The notes beneath the pieces are model-generated. The model was given only the letters and a program-made list of their open reading frames with translations. It was not told the origin of the DNA and ran no database searches. DNA of 26,797 bases from JACPLA01 sp035291905 (lineage in GTDB: Bacteria > Bacteroidota > Ignavibacteria > UBA10030). A program made the position numbers and the translations under genes. How positions within the stretch are numbered: position 1 is the first letter of the stretch; the number at the start of each line of letters is the position of its first letter. The stretch lies in assembly GCA_035291905.1 (NCBI GenBank), contig DATDRF010000044.1:1-26797 (forward strand). The letters run 5' to 3'. Shown here one piece after another: positions 1 to 8,499 of the stretch.

Positions 1-248
1 GGATGCCGATTCATCTTGATGTCGAATGCAGAGTGAACGGCAAGATCAGGCAGAAAGCCAATACGAAGTACATGGTGTTCGATATTCCGACCCAGATCGA
101 GTTTATTTCAAGACTAATCACTCTTGAACCGGGAGATATCATCTCAACAGGTACTCCCGAAGGGATTGGGCCGATCAAGAACGGCGATACGGTAACATGC
201 CGGGTGGAACGCATCGGCGAGCTTAAGAATCCGGTCCGTTTTCGATGA
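1..248 (+). CDS. Fumarylacetoacetate hydrolase (FAH) family protein, 3' part only
   Basis: The gene is cut by the left edge of the window; its reading frame is in phase with position 3 and ends at a TGA at 246-248. The visible 81 residues are the C-terminal core of the FAH fold: a VNGKIRQKANT strand, the FDIPTQIEFIS helix and the strongly conserved GDIISTGTPEGIG loop, then GDTV and a final GELKNPV strand. Family members are metal-dependent hydrolases, decarboxylases or isomerases acting on 2-oxo or 1,3-diketo acids, often in sugar-acid or aromatic catabolism. The metal ligands lie upstream and cannot be checked, so the substrate is open. The stop overlaps the ATG of the next gene (ATGA), so the two are probably translated together. 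Confidence 0.88.
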   Translation, partial: MPIHLDVECRVNGKIRQKANTKYMVFDIPTQIEFISRLITLEPGDIISTGTPEGIGPIKNGDTVTCRVERIGELKNPVRFR

Positions 249-1354
249 AGATTGATCGCATCACTCTCACACACGTTCGGATTCCCCTCGTGGAACCGTT
301 TCGCATTAGCAACGGTGAGATAGGAAGTAAGGATGGCATCGTGGTGGGCGTGCATTCCGAGGGTGTGGTTGGCTACGGCGAGGCATCACCGATGGCCGGA
401 TCGTTCTATTCGGAAGATACGCCAGAAAGCGTGTGGGAGCATCTTGTCGATGACCTTCTTCCCGCTGTTGTCAGGGAATCGCCTTCAACGGTCGATGAGG
501 TCAACGCGGTCCTGGAGAGAATTCCCGGGAGCCCGTTCGCCAGAGCCGGAATTGAGACGGCATGGTGGGACCTCATCGGACAGAAATCAGGCCGCCCGCT
601 GTACAAGATGCTGGGAGGGAAGAGGAATCGTCTCGAGTCGGGCTTGGCGGTGGGAATCTACCCTACAATAGACGGCCTTCGTTCGGCAATCGAGCGCTAT
701 ATGGAGGAGGGATACAAACGAATCAAGATCAAGATACAGCCGGGATGGGATGTTAAGCCCCTGGAAATGGTGCGGAAGAATTTTTCGGGAGTTCCCTTGA
801 TGGTCGACGCTAATTGCGCCTATAGACAGGCGGATATCCCTCATCTGACCCATCTTGATGATTTCGAAATGATGATGATTGAGCAGCCGCTTCCGAAGAA
901 TGATCTCGAAGGGCATACGCTCCTGCAGTCGAAGATCAAGACCCCGGTTTGCCTCGATGAAGGAGCAGAGAACTTGGCCGCTGTCAAGCGAGCGATAGAA
1001 TTGCGTTCCTGCAAGATTGTGAACATCAAGGTGCAGCGCGTTGGCGGGCTGAAAAAAGCAAAAGAGATTCACGACGTGTGTGCTCAGGCGGGAATCCCGG
1101 TATGGGCAGGGACGATGCCTGAGCTTGGAATCGGCGGCGTTCAAACGCTTCATCTGGCAACTTTGGGAAATTTCACCTATCCGACCGACGTAGAGTCATC
1201 GCGACGGTGGTTTGTGGACGATATTGTTGATCCGCTGATAACGGTTGATAAAGGTGTGATCACGATTCCCGAAGGAAATGGAAACGGGTGTCGGTTGAAA
1301 GAAAAAGCGGCGCAGAAGTATACAGTCCGTGAATTATCGGTTCCTTCCTCATGA
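245..1354 (+). CDS. Enolase-superfamily enzyme, N-succinylamino-acid racemase / o-succinylbenzoate synthase type
   Basis: This 369-residue protein has the normal length of the NSAR/OSBS subgroup. An N-terminal capping domain (about 1-125) precedes the TIM-like barrel. The catalytic set is complete: Lys161-x-Lys163 in RIKIKIQPGWD, metal ligands Asp188 (VDANCAY), Glu213 (IEQPL) and Asp238 (CLDEG), and Lys262 in NIKVQRVGG. This spacing matches characterised N-acylamino-acid racemases almost residue for residue. The family abstracts an alpha proton next to a carboxylate, either racemising N-acyl amino acids or forming o-succinylbenzoate for menaquinone. No other men gene is nearby, and an M20 amidohydrolase is in the same operon, so I favour N-acylamino-acid racemisation. 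Dipeptide epimerase activity is a less likely alternative. Confidence 0.88.
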   Translation: MKIDRITLTHVRIPLVEPFRISNGEIGSKDGIVVGVHSEGVVGYGEASPMAGSFYSEDTPESVWEHLVDDLLPAVVRESPSTVDEVNAVLERIPGSPFARAGIETAWWDLIGQKSGRPLYKMLGGKRNRLESGLAVGIYPTIDGLRSAIERYMEEGYKRIKIKIQPGWDVKPLEMVRKNFSGVPLMVDANCAYRQADIPHLTHLDDFEMMMIEQPLPKNDLEGHTLLQSKIKTPVCLDEGAENLAAVKRAIELRSCKIVNIKVQRVGGLKKAKEIHDVCAQAGIPVWAGTMPELGIGGVQTLHLATLGNFTYPTDVESSRRWFVDDIVDPLITVDKGVITIPEGNGNGCRLKEKAAQKYTVRELSVPSS

Positions 1355-3123
1355 AAAAAATCCTGAATATGGGATTCATGGCTCTTATGGTTTCACTGCC
1401 GCAAACTCCGACAAAGGATGCGGGGTGGGTCGAAACGACGCTCCGATCGATGACGCTCGAAGAAAAAATCGGCCAACTGTTTGTTGTGGATCTTGTCGCG
1501 GTCTATGCACACAGGGAAAGTCCTGCGTACAGGTATGCTGTGAACATGATCAAGCGTTATCATGTCGGCGGTTTTGTCCTGGCCGGTGGTACGGTGACCG
1601 ACATCGCGATGATGACCAACGCGCTTCAGCGCGAGTCAAAGGTTCCCCTGATCTTCAACGCAGATCTGGAGAGTGGCTTGACCTTCCTTCACCCGTGGCG
1701 TCATGTCCGGGGAAGAGGCCCGGAGCTCCCGCGGTATGTGCCCGGCGGAGGGACGCAGTTTCCCTCCCTCATGGCCGTCGGGGCGACAGGCTCGGCCGAG
1801 TACGCTGCTTCGATGGGAGCGATCACGGCGCGCGAGGCACGGGCGGTCGGAATCCATTGGACAAATTCGCCTGTTGCGGACATCAACAATAATCCCGAAA
1901 ACCCTGTCATCAATACCAGATCGTTCGGGGAGGACCCCGAACAGGTGGCACGCCTTGTCGAAGCGTATGTCCGGGGTCTTCAGAATGAAAAGGCTCTAGG
2001 CACGCTCAAGCATTTTCCCGGGCATGGAGACACGGAAGAAGATACGCACATGATGCTTCCGGTCATGCCGTTTGACCAAAAACGATTGGAAAAGGTTGAG
2101 TTGGTTCCTTTTAGGGCTGGAATCGCAGCCGGAGCGAAAGCCGTCATGACCGCACATCTCGCGCTCCCAAGACTCGACACGGGCAGAGTTCCGGCGACGC
2201 TTTCGTCTGTCGTCATTGATGGCCTGCTCCGGAAAGAGCTCGGCTTCCGGGGGATCGTTGTGACCGATGGGATGACGATGCAGGGCATAACTGATTACGC
2301 CGGGCCGGGAGAAGCTGCAGTGCTGGCGGTGTCGGCGGGAGCTGACGTGGTCCTTGTGCCTGAGGAATGTGAAAGAGCATATGAGGCCGTCCTCGCCGCC
2401 GTAAGGTCGGGCCGAATTACGGAGTCGAGGATCCATGAATCCGTCCGGCGGATCCTTTCGGCGAAAGAATGGCTTGGCCTCAACGTGAAAAAGAGAGTTG
2501 ATCCCGAAAAGATCGCTGATGAAGTCGGAGCCCCCGAATCTCTTCAGAAGGCTGCGGAGATTTCCGACAGATCGATCACCCTGTTGCGCAACGAAAGCAA
2601 CATCATCCCGCTGCGGCCCTCGCAAAGGATTCATCTTGTGATCGTCACGGATCAGGTCGATACTCAGGCAGGGCTTGAACTTGAGGCGATGCTTGCCGAG
2701 GCACACTTCAGCGTGACAATCTCGCGGATTTCGAACGAGTCGGGGAACTCGCAGTTGGCTGAGGCTGTGAGACTGTCGCAGGCCGCGGACATAAGTCTTG
2801 TCGGAGTCTATCTCTCTGTTGGGGCATGGAAAGGGAAGCTGGGAATTCGCAATGATATCAGGGATTTTCTCGGTGAGATTGCCCGTTCCCGGGTGCCTTC
2901 GATCCTAACGGCATTCGGAGATCCCTATGTTCTCGGAAAAATCCCGCTGACAGAAGCCATTCTTGCCGCATACAACGGAACCGTTCTCGCCGAGCGATCA
3001 GTCGTGAAGGCCATTACGGGCGCAATTCCTGTTTCCGGAAGACTTCCGGTGACGATTCCGGGGAGATACAAGCGTGGAGACGGCCTCGACCTCTCCGCAC
3101 GACCCCCTTTGAGGACCGAATAG
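1351..3123 (+). CDS. Glycoside hydrolase family 3, NagZ-like beta-N-acetylhexosaminidase
   Basis: The 590-residue product has a GH3 TIM barrel (about 20-370) followed by an alpha/beta sandwich GH3 C domain (about 400-575), like the two-domain NagZ of Bacillus. The KHFPGHGDTEEDTH segment carries the NagZ-specific Asp231-x-His233 acid/base dyad, and Asp306 in VTDGMTM is the expected nucleophile. This motif separates hexosaminidases from GH3 beta-glucosidases. The N-terminus (two lysines, then a hydrophobic run to about residue 17) could be a signal peptide, but it is weak. The start overlaps the preceding stop (ATGA). Likely work: releasing N-acetylhexosamine from glycan or muropeptide fragments. 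The exact substrate is not shown by the sequence. Confidence 0.88.
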   Translation: MKKILNMGFMALMVSLPQTPTKDAGWVETTLRSMTLEEKIGQLFVVDLVAVYAHRESPAYRYAVNMIKRYHVGGFVLAGGTVTDIAMMTNALQRESKVPLIFNADLESGLTFLHPWRHVRGRGPELPRYVPGGGTQFPSLMAVGATGSAEYAASMGAITAREARAVGIHWTNSPVADINNNPENPVINTRSFGEDPEQVARLVEAYVRGLQNEKALGTLKHFPGHGDTEEDTHMMLPVMPFDQKRLEKVELVPFRAGIAAGAKAVMTAHLALPRLDTGRVPATLSSVVIDGLLRKELGFRGIVVTDGMTMQGITDYAGPGEAAVLAVSAGADVVLVPEECERAYEAVLAAVRSGRITESRIHESVRRILSAKEWLGLNVKKRVDPEKIADEVGAPESLQKAAEISDRSITLLRNESNIIPLRPSQRIHLVIVTDQVDTQAGLELEAMLAEAHFSVTISRISNESGNSQLAEAVRLSQAADISLVGVYLSVGAWKGKLGIRNDIRDFLGEIARSRVPSILTAFGDPYVLGKIPLTEAILAAYNGTVLAERSVVKAITGAIPVSGRLPVTIPGRYKRGDGLDLSARPPLRTE

Positions 3124-3125
3124 CA

Positions 3126-4133
3126 ATGTCTCTGAAGACATCATTTCTCGGCTTTACAATGCAAAGCCCGTTGATGGTTGCATCGGGCCCGGCAAGCCAT
3201 GATGTGAATCAGGTCAAGCTTGCGGAGGACCAGACCATCGGCGCGGTGGTTCTGAAAACAGCCTGCTCGGACAAGTTCGAACATATGCGATTCTGGCCCC
3301 GTCCCAGGTACAAGTTGCTCGATTGGGATAAACAGATGGATGGAAGGTCTAAACACTTCACGCTCTATTCATACGAACAGGGGTACAGCGGAACGCTGGA
3401 GGACTATTGGAACTTCATCAAGGCATGCAAGAAGAGAGCCCGCGTTCCGATTATCGGGAGCATTTTTGCGGACGTGGTTGAGGATTGGGTGATGATGGCG
3501 CAAAAGGTTGAACAAAGCGGGGCGGATGCAATCGAACTGGATATCTCCTCTCCACATCGCCCGGGAAGCCTCGATTTTGAAACGACGTTTGTTTCGGCAA
3601 TCCGGTCAGTCCGGAAGTCTGTGAAGTTTCCGGTCCTCGTCAAACTTGCGGCGGGGCCCGATGTGTTTCAGCAATGCGTCACTGCCGAGGAATGCGGCGC
3701 AGACGCACTGTCATTGTGCAATCGTATACGGGGCTTCGATGTGGATGTCGAAACGCAACGCCCGATTCTCCACGGTTTCTTTGCCGGAGTCGGGGGGCCT
3801 TGGGCAAAGTATTACACCCTGCGCCACCTTGCAGAGGCTGTGCAAAAGGTGAAGATACCGATCAGCGGGACAAGCGGAGTGATTTGCGGGGAGGATGTCA
3901 TCAAGTATGTCCTGCTTGGAGCGACGATGGTTCAGATTCTCTCTGTCATCATGATCAACGGGTGGGAGTCTGTCGGGAGAATCAACAAGGAGATCAGCGA
4001 GTATATGGCAAGGAAGGAGATCACCTCGCTCGATGAAATCAGGGGGAAGGCGATTCAGCACATGACCCACCCCGACGAAATCGTCCGTTGGTCGGGCGAA
4101 CCGAAATCAGGACCCAGAAATGACTGGAAGTGA
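3126..4133 (+). CDS. Dihydroorotate / dihydropyrimidine dehydrogenase-like FMN oxidoreductase (PreA-like barrel)
   Basis: The 335 residues form a single FMN-binding TIM barrel of the DHOD/DPD family. Recognisable parts are the SPLMVASGPAS start, VVLKTA, the VKLAAG strand, the IPISGTSGV phosphate-binding loop and the GATMVQILSVIM segment typical of PreA. In the active-site region the usual S-C-P-H reads S-S-P-H, and I find no equivalent of the ACGQ cysteine of dihydropyrimidine dehydrogenase, so the reaction may differ. The gene starts 2 bp after the GH3 stop and overlaps the following ferredoxin gene by 14 bp. PreA proteins normally carry that ferredoxin domain fused at the C-terminus, so here the unit looks split in two. 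Reduction or oxidation of a cyclic or unsaturated substrate is inference. Confidence 0.82.
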   Translation: MSLKTSFLGFTMQSPLMVASGPASHDVNQVKLAEDQTIGAVVLKTACSDKFEHMRFWPRPRYKLLDWDKQMDGRSKHFTLYSYEQGYSGTLEDYWNFIKACKKRARVPIIGSIFADVVEDWVMMAQKVEQSGADAIELDISSPHRPGSLDFETTFVSAIRSVRKSVKFPVLVKLAAGPDVFQQCVTAEECGADALSLCNRIRGFDVDVETQRPILHGFFAGVGGPWAKYYTLRHLAEAVQKVKIPISGTSGVICGEDVIKYVLLGATMVQILSVIMINGWESVGRINKEISEYMARKEITSLDEIRGKAIQHMTHPDEIVRWSGEPKSGPRNDWK

Positions 4134-4443
4134 GAAGAAATACCCGGGTCTCAATCCGCTGCCGCCGGATTTCGCAAAAGAATTTCCGCCGGTTGCGGCA
4201 GTTGTTGAGGAAAAGTGCATTGCTTGCGATCGCTGTCCTCCGATATGCTTTTTCGATGCGATTGTCATGGAGGCGCGGGCGAAACACAAATACAAACGGA
4301 CAGCGGTTGTCGTCGAGGGGAATTGCACGGGGTGCGGACTCTGCTTTGAGGCCTGTCCCGTGGACGCGATCGTCTGGGTTCCCGACCGGTCCGGGCTGCC
4401 CGTACCGGGAAAAGGCGCTCCGACTGAGGACACTGAACCATGA
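4120..4443 (+). CDS. 2[4Fe-4S] ferredoxin-type electron carrier
   Basis: A 107-residue protein with two classical cluster-binding motifs: CIACDRCPPIC near residues 34-44 and CTGCGLCFEACP near residues 70-81, each C-x2-C-x2-C-x3-C. Both motifs are followed by a short hydrophobic strand (FFDAIV, PVDAIVWV), as in bacterial ferredoxins and in the C-terminal ferredoxin domain of PreA. A basic linker separates the clusters. The start lies inside the end of the flavoprotein gene, which implies translational coupling and a shared complex. The role would be passing electrons to or from the FMN barrel of that partner. The TGA overlaps the next ATG. Confidence 0.9.
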   Translation: MTGSEKKYPGLNPLPPDFAKEFPPVAAVVEEKCIACDRCPPICFFDAIVMEARAKHKYKRTAVVVEGNCTGCGLCFEACPVDAIVWVPDRSGLPVPGKGAPTEDTEP

Positions 4444-5063
4444 AGGTTGTCGACCTTACACATCCTGTGACAAACGATATACCGGTTTATTTTCCCTGGC
4501 ATCCAGCAACGCGTCTTGAGGCCACGGCAAATTATCGGGAACACCGGTGCGTTGTCACGCGCGTGTCGATTGGAACGCACAGCGGGACTCACATCGATGC
4601 CCCTTCACACGTCCTTGAGGGACATCCAACAATGGATCAGTATGACCCAAACCTTTGGTATATCGACGCGCAGGTCCTGGATTTCACGCCCCGTGAACCC
4701 CGGAAGCCAATCACTGCCGACGAACTGAAGAAGAAACTCACAAAACCTGGGCTCGGCGTCATTTTAAAGACCGGCTGGGATGCCCATTTTGGAAAATCGG
4801 ATTACTACACAACATATCCGCCGCTGTCGAACGACGGAGCGGAGTTTCTTGTCGAAATGAAGGTACCGGTCATTGCCTCCGATACTCCGTTTACGCTTGA
4901 CGTCCATTATATCTGTCTGAAACAAGGAATTCCTCTCGTCACAAATATCAATAACACCTCGAAGCTCAAGGAGGGAATGGTCAAGCTCATTTCCGCCCCG
5001 CTCCTGATTCAGGGCGGAGACGGCGCTCCAGCAAGAGTCCTTGCAATCGTTGAGGGTACATGA
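4440..5063 (+). CDS. Cyclase / kynurenine formamidase-like metal-dependent hydrolase
   Basis: The 207-residue length is standard for the cyclase family (Pfam Cyclase; KynB-type amidohydrolases). The hallmark H-x-G-T-H-x-D-x-P-x-H motif is intact at residues 47-57 (HSGTHIDAPSH) and supplies the divalent-metal ligands. The GVILKTGWD strand and the SNDGAEFL segment are also typical. No signal peptide is seen, so it should be cytoplasmic. Family members hydrolyse N-formylkynurenine, isatin or cyclic amides and esters. No kynurenine pathway gene lies nearby, so arylformamidase activity is not supported. Given the redox pair just upstream, hydrolysis of a cyclic product is a reasonable guess. ATGA overlaps link it to both neighbours. 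Confidence 0.87.
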   Translation: MKVVDLTHPVTNDIPVYFPWHPATRLEATANYREHRCVVTRVSIGTHSGTHIDAPSHVLEGHPTMDQYDPNLWYIDAQVLDFTPREPRKPITADELKKKLTKPGLGVILKTGWDAHFGKSDYYTTYPPLSNDGAEFLVEMKVPVIASDTPFTLDVHYICLKQGIPLVTNINNTSKLKEGMVKLISAPLLIQGGDGAPARVLAIVEGT

Positions 5064-6193
5064 ATCCGGATCCGGCGACGAAGCTGCTGGCCGACCTTGT
5101 TGCGATTCCCAGCATGAATCCCATGGGAAGGACCCGAAGCGGCCCGGAGTATTCGGAAAGGAATCTGGCCGACTTTATTGCCGCGTTCCTCGGGAAAAAT
5201 GGTATCGACGTCGAGGTATACGAATCATCACCGGGCCGGCCCAATGTGATGGGATTCGTGGATGCAGGCGCATCGAAAACGCTGATGCTCGAGGCCCATC
5301 TGGATACCGTCCATGCGGACAACATGGAGATCGATCCCTTCGTGCCGACAATTCGCGGCGGGAGGCTCTATGGGCGCGGGTCGTGCGATACAAAAGGATC
5401 GATAGCGGCATTCTGCACCGCCGTCATAGAAATACTGAAATCAGGGCGCAAGCTCAACCGGAATATTCTTCTTCTTTTTGTCTCTGATGAGGAGTATCAA
5501 TTTACCGGGGCTCAGGCGGCGGTGAAAAAAGGGCTAAAGGCCACGTACGGCATTTGCGGGGAGCCGACGTTGTTGTCGATTATCCATGCGCACAAAGGAG
5601 TGACTCGCTGGAGAATGCGTACAAGTGGAGTGGCCGCCCATTCCGCATATCCGTTCCTTGGGAAAAACGCCATCTATTTCATGGCTCCGCTCATTGTACG
5701 TCTCGAAGCACATGCATTAGAGCTTGAACGGCGTAAGCCGCATCCTCTCCTCGGCACTCCCACCCTGAGTGTCGGCGTGATCGAAGGAGGACAGGCGGTG
5801 AATATGGTTCCTGATCAATGTTGGATCGAAATCGACCGGCGTTCCTTGCCAGGAGAATCACGCGAAGCAATTCTGGATGCCGTTTCGAAAGCGGCGAAGG
5901 ATTTGCCCAACGTGGTCACTGAAGACCCCTTTCTCTCTGTGGCAGGAATTGAAATTCCAAAGGATGCTGAAGTGCTGACGGTGCTTTCAAGCGCAATTCG
6001 AAGCGAACTCGGCAGCGTCCGAATCGAACCGGCAAATTACGCTACTGATGCGGGGATCTATACAAGCCATGGGATCCCCACCGTCGTCTTCGGGCCTGGT
6101 GATATTGCCCAGGCACATACGAAGGAGGAGTTTCTGGAGCTGGATCAGCTTGAAAAAGCTTTCCGAATCATTCAACGGCTCATCACAAACTAG
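5060..6193 (+). CDS. M20 family metallo-amidohydrolase (ArgE/DapE/CPG2-like deacylase)
   Basis: The 377-residue protein has the two-domain M20 layout, with a dimerisation lid domain around residues 185-285. Dinuclear zinc residues are visible: His80 and Asp82 in EAHLDT, Asp110 in GRGSCDTKG, the Glu144-Glu145 pair in SDEEY, and His353 in the C-terminal AQAHTKEE. The GEPT motif after the first half is also typical of ArgE/DapE deacylases. No signal peptide is present, so it is cytoplasmic. It closes a coupled run that also contains the NSAR-like racemase. Racemase plus M20 desuccinylase is a known route for converting D- to L-amino acids in Geobacillus, so N-acyl-amino-acid deacylation is my preferred role. 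A peptidase role cannot be excluded. Confidence 0.88.
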   Translation: MNPDPATKLLADLVAIPSMNPMGRTRSGPEYSERNLADFIAAFLGKNGIDVEVYESSPGRPNVMGFVDAGASKTLMLEAHLDTVHADNMEIDPFVPTIRGGRLYGRGSCDTKGSIAAFCTAVIEILKSGRKLNRNILLLFVSDEEYQFTGAQAAVKKGLKATYGICGEPTLLSIIHAHKGVTRWRMRTSGVAAHSAYPFLGKNAIYFMAPLIVRLEAHALELERRKPHPLLGTPTLSVGVIEGGQAVNMVPDQCWIEIDRRSLPGESREAILDAVSKAAKDLPNVVTEDPFLSVAGIEIPKDAEVLTVLSSAIRSELGSVRIEPANYATDAGIYTSHGIPTVVFGPGDIAQAHTKEEFLELDQLEKAFRIIQRLITN

Positions 6194-6227
6194 GTTGTCA
6201 TTCACTGGTAGGAAGGATCCGACGCTT

Positions 6228-8471
6228 ATGCACCGATTCTGCATTGTTTCTCTCTCCGCAATTCTCTTCTCCGTTTCCGCATTTTCGCAAAGAGCAGTCT
6301 ATCGGGAAGAGATCAAGAAGGCCGCTGAAAAAGGATGGAGGGAATATCCGGCCCTGATCGATCGCTGGAAGAAGACCACCAGGGATAACGTTCTCTGGGG
6401 CTATGATTCGCCGGGCGCTCCTGTCTATCTCGCATGTGCGATGGCGTTCCTCTATGAGGAAACAAAGGACCTGACCTATGCACGGAGAGCCGGGCAGATC
6501 ATCTCCGAGTACGGCGACCTGCGCAAGATCCTCCCGAAAGGGTACGACACCACACGTGCCGAATACATGAATGGTGTTCCCGCAATTGCCAATTTCTTCT
6601 TTATTCCTCCCTACATAAGAACGTATTTTCGCATCCGTGAGGCTGGAGTTCTTGATGCCGCGGCGAAGAAGAAGATCGAGAACGACATCGCAGGAAGTGC
6701 CAATTTCATTTTCCATTTTCCTGAATGGGGTGCTCACAATCGGGCCATTCTGCGGGCGGAGGCCCTGATGTACGCGGTTCTTGCCCTGCCGAACCATCCG
6801 GACGCAGGTAAATGGCGCCAGATGGCGGAAGTTATTGCAAGCGACAACCTGCGCGAATGGGAGATCGAAGATGCAACCGTTTATCATCCTGTCTGGCTGT
6901 ATTCCCTCTATTCATTTGTCGAAGCTGCAAAGAAACCCGAGTTCTTCGATTCCCCGATCACCAAGTATTACCTCAAGTTTTATGCGAAGCTCATCGGCCC
7001 GAACGGCACAGTCCCCGAGTTTGGAGACGCTCGATGGGGCTCGGGTTGGGAGGGCCTCCGATTCGTTCCGGTCTTCGAAAAAGGTGCGGCTGTTTTCAAA
7101 GACCCCGAAATGAAATGGGCTGCGCAGACGATTTTCCGGACAGCCAAGAAATATACCGACACGCTTGGAGTGGGCGAAGCGTATTCGCTTTCGGATGCAT
7201 TCCGATGGAGCGATGAATCAGTGGAGCCAAAGCATCCATCGGGACTAAGTCAGGAAGTCCTTGAAGACGTCGTTGGTAAGAAAGTTGTTTTTCGCAACGG
7301 ATGGGATGACCAGAGCACCTACTTGATGGTGACATACCGCGATGAAGGAGACGGAGGGTGGCAGGACAGGGAATTCCTCCGTCAGACGATCTCGGTGGAA
7401 GAGGAGAAAATGCATCACGGCCATGCGGACGAAAACAGCATCCCGCTTCTCATGAGCAAGGGTTCGGTGCTTCTCCACGATGCCGACTACAGAAACGATC
7501 TTCCCAGCGGCGCGTATGGCGCCTGGCGCCAGGACTACTTCCATAACCGTCTGGTGGCCAGATTGGACAAACGGGACCGCAATCAGACCGCCCTTGAGTT
7601 CGTCAGAAATTCCGGGGCATATCGGGCAATCCGTACGCAAAAGGTCGACTTTCTTAACCTCAAGGAGGTGGATATGAGCCGTACCAGGCTCATTGACGAG
7701 GATTTGGGCTATCAATGGGACCGGACAGTCGTGTATGTAAAGGACGAGGACTATTTTGTGGTCATAGACGGAATCAATATTCTCCGCAGCGACTACTTCA
7801 CCTTCACAAATTTCTGGCACGGACAACACATTCTCGCACACGGTGAGAATTACTTCGATATCGCAACTGACTCGATTCAATCGTATAAGTTCTCACGTGA
7901 TCGCTCACTTCTTGTATATTTCCCCGACACGTACGCAAAAACAGTCGGAACAGAGCCGATAAGCAGGAGCCAGCAAAACGAACACGCTGTCTATCAGACC
8001 ATCGCAAGCCAGTATAAAGCTGGAGACACAGAAGTATTTGTGACTGTCCTGATCCCTCATGATCGGAGATCGGGCGTAGAGGGCTTATTCCGGCGAGTGA
8101 AGCTCCTCAACACATCGACACCATATAAAGCAGTCGGACTCTCACTTGAACGGGCGTCGGGTAATTCGGTCATTGGGGTAAAGATCGATTTACAAGCGGA
8201 AGTTGCGCGTGAAAATATCCGTCCACGCTATCTGTATAACCTCGGAAAAGTGACGTACGGGGATTTTGAAACGGATGCGCATTTCTTCTTTGCCACGACT
8301 GAGAAAAATAGGGTCAGTTACAGTGCATCGAGCGTTCTTAAGGTCTTTTATCGCGGAAAGGCGTTGATGGAAGCGTTGCCGAACGAACATGCCTTGCAGC
8401 TTGACGGAACCCCGCCGAAGGTGGGATTTGTGAAGTGGAGATACTGGGAAGATTCGGTAACAATACGCTGA
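6228..8471 (+). CDS. Secreted heparinase II/III-like polysaccharide lyase
   Basis: The frame is open further upstream through the M20 gene, but the ATG at 6228 begins a clear signal peptide (basic start, hydrophobic stretch, cleavage near SAFS-Q around residue 20), giving 747 residues. An alpha/alpha-toroid domain (about 25-360) contains the WGAHNRAI segment with His170 and Asn171. A beta-sandwich domain (about 370-747) contains HHGHADENS with His399, the typical heparinase II/III signature. Such enzymes cleave uronic-acid polymers by beta-elimination, leaving unsaturated uronyl ends. A GH88-like hydrolase encoded further along would process those ends. The exact lyase family and substrate (glycosaminoglycan, alginate or another uronan) cannot be fixed from sequence alone. 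Confidence 0.78.
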   Translation: MHRFCIVSLSAILFSVSAFSQRAVYREEIKKAAEKGWREYPALIDRWKKTTRDNVLWGYDSPGAPVYLACAMAFLYEETKDLTYARRAGQIISEYGDLRKILPKGYDTTRAEYMNGVPAIANFFFIPPYIRTYFRIREAGVLDAAAKKKIENDIAGSANFIFHFPEWGAHNRAILRAEALMYAVLALPNHPDAGKWRQMAEVIASDNLREWEIEDATVYHPVWLYSLYSFVEAAKKPEFFDSPITKYYLKFYAKLIGPNGTVPEFGDARWGSGWEGLRFVPVFEKGAAVFKDPEMKWAAQTIFRTAKKYTDTLGVGEAYSLSDAFRWSDESVEPKHPSGLSQEVLEDVVGKKVVFRNGWDDQSTYLMVTYRDEGDGGWQDREFLRQTISVEEEKMHHGHADENSIPLLMSKGSVLLHDADYRNDLPSGAYGAWRQDYFHNRLVARLDKRDRNQTALEFVRNSGAYRAIRTQKVDFLNLKEVDMSRTRLIDEDLGYQWDRTVVYVKDEDYFVVIDGINILRSDYFTFTNFWHGQHILAHGENYFDIATDSIQSYKFSRDRSLLVYFPDTYAKTVGTEPISRSQQNEHAVYQTIASQYKAGDTEVFVTVLIPHDRRSGVEGLFRRVKLLNTSTPYKAVGLSLERASGNSVIGVKIDLQAEVARENIRPRYLYNLGKVTYGDFETDAHFFFATTEKNRVSYSASSVLKVFYRGKALMEALPNEHALQLDGTPPKVGFVKWRYWEDSVTIR

Positions 8472-8499
8472 CGTCACCAGAACTATTGAAAGAAATCGA

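Noticed and set aside
1996..2706. 236-codon minus-strand frame
   Set aside because: Antisense to the GH3 catalytic core, with low-complexity, Arg/His/Pro-rich content and no family match.
6048..6227. 60-codon N-terminal extension of the lyase gene
   Set aside because: It overlaps the M20 gene in another frame and would bury the clear signal peptide that starts at 6228.
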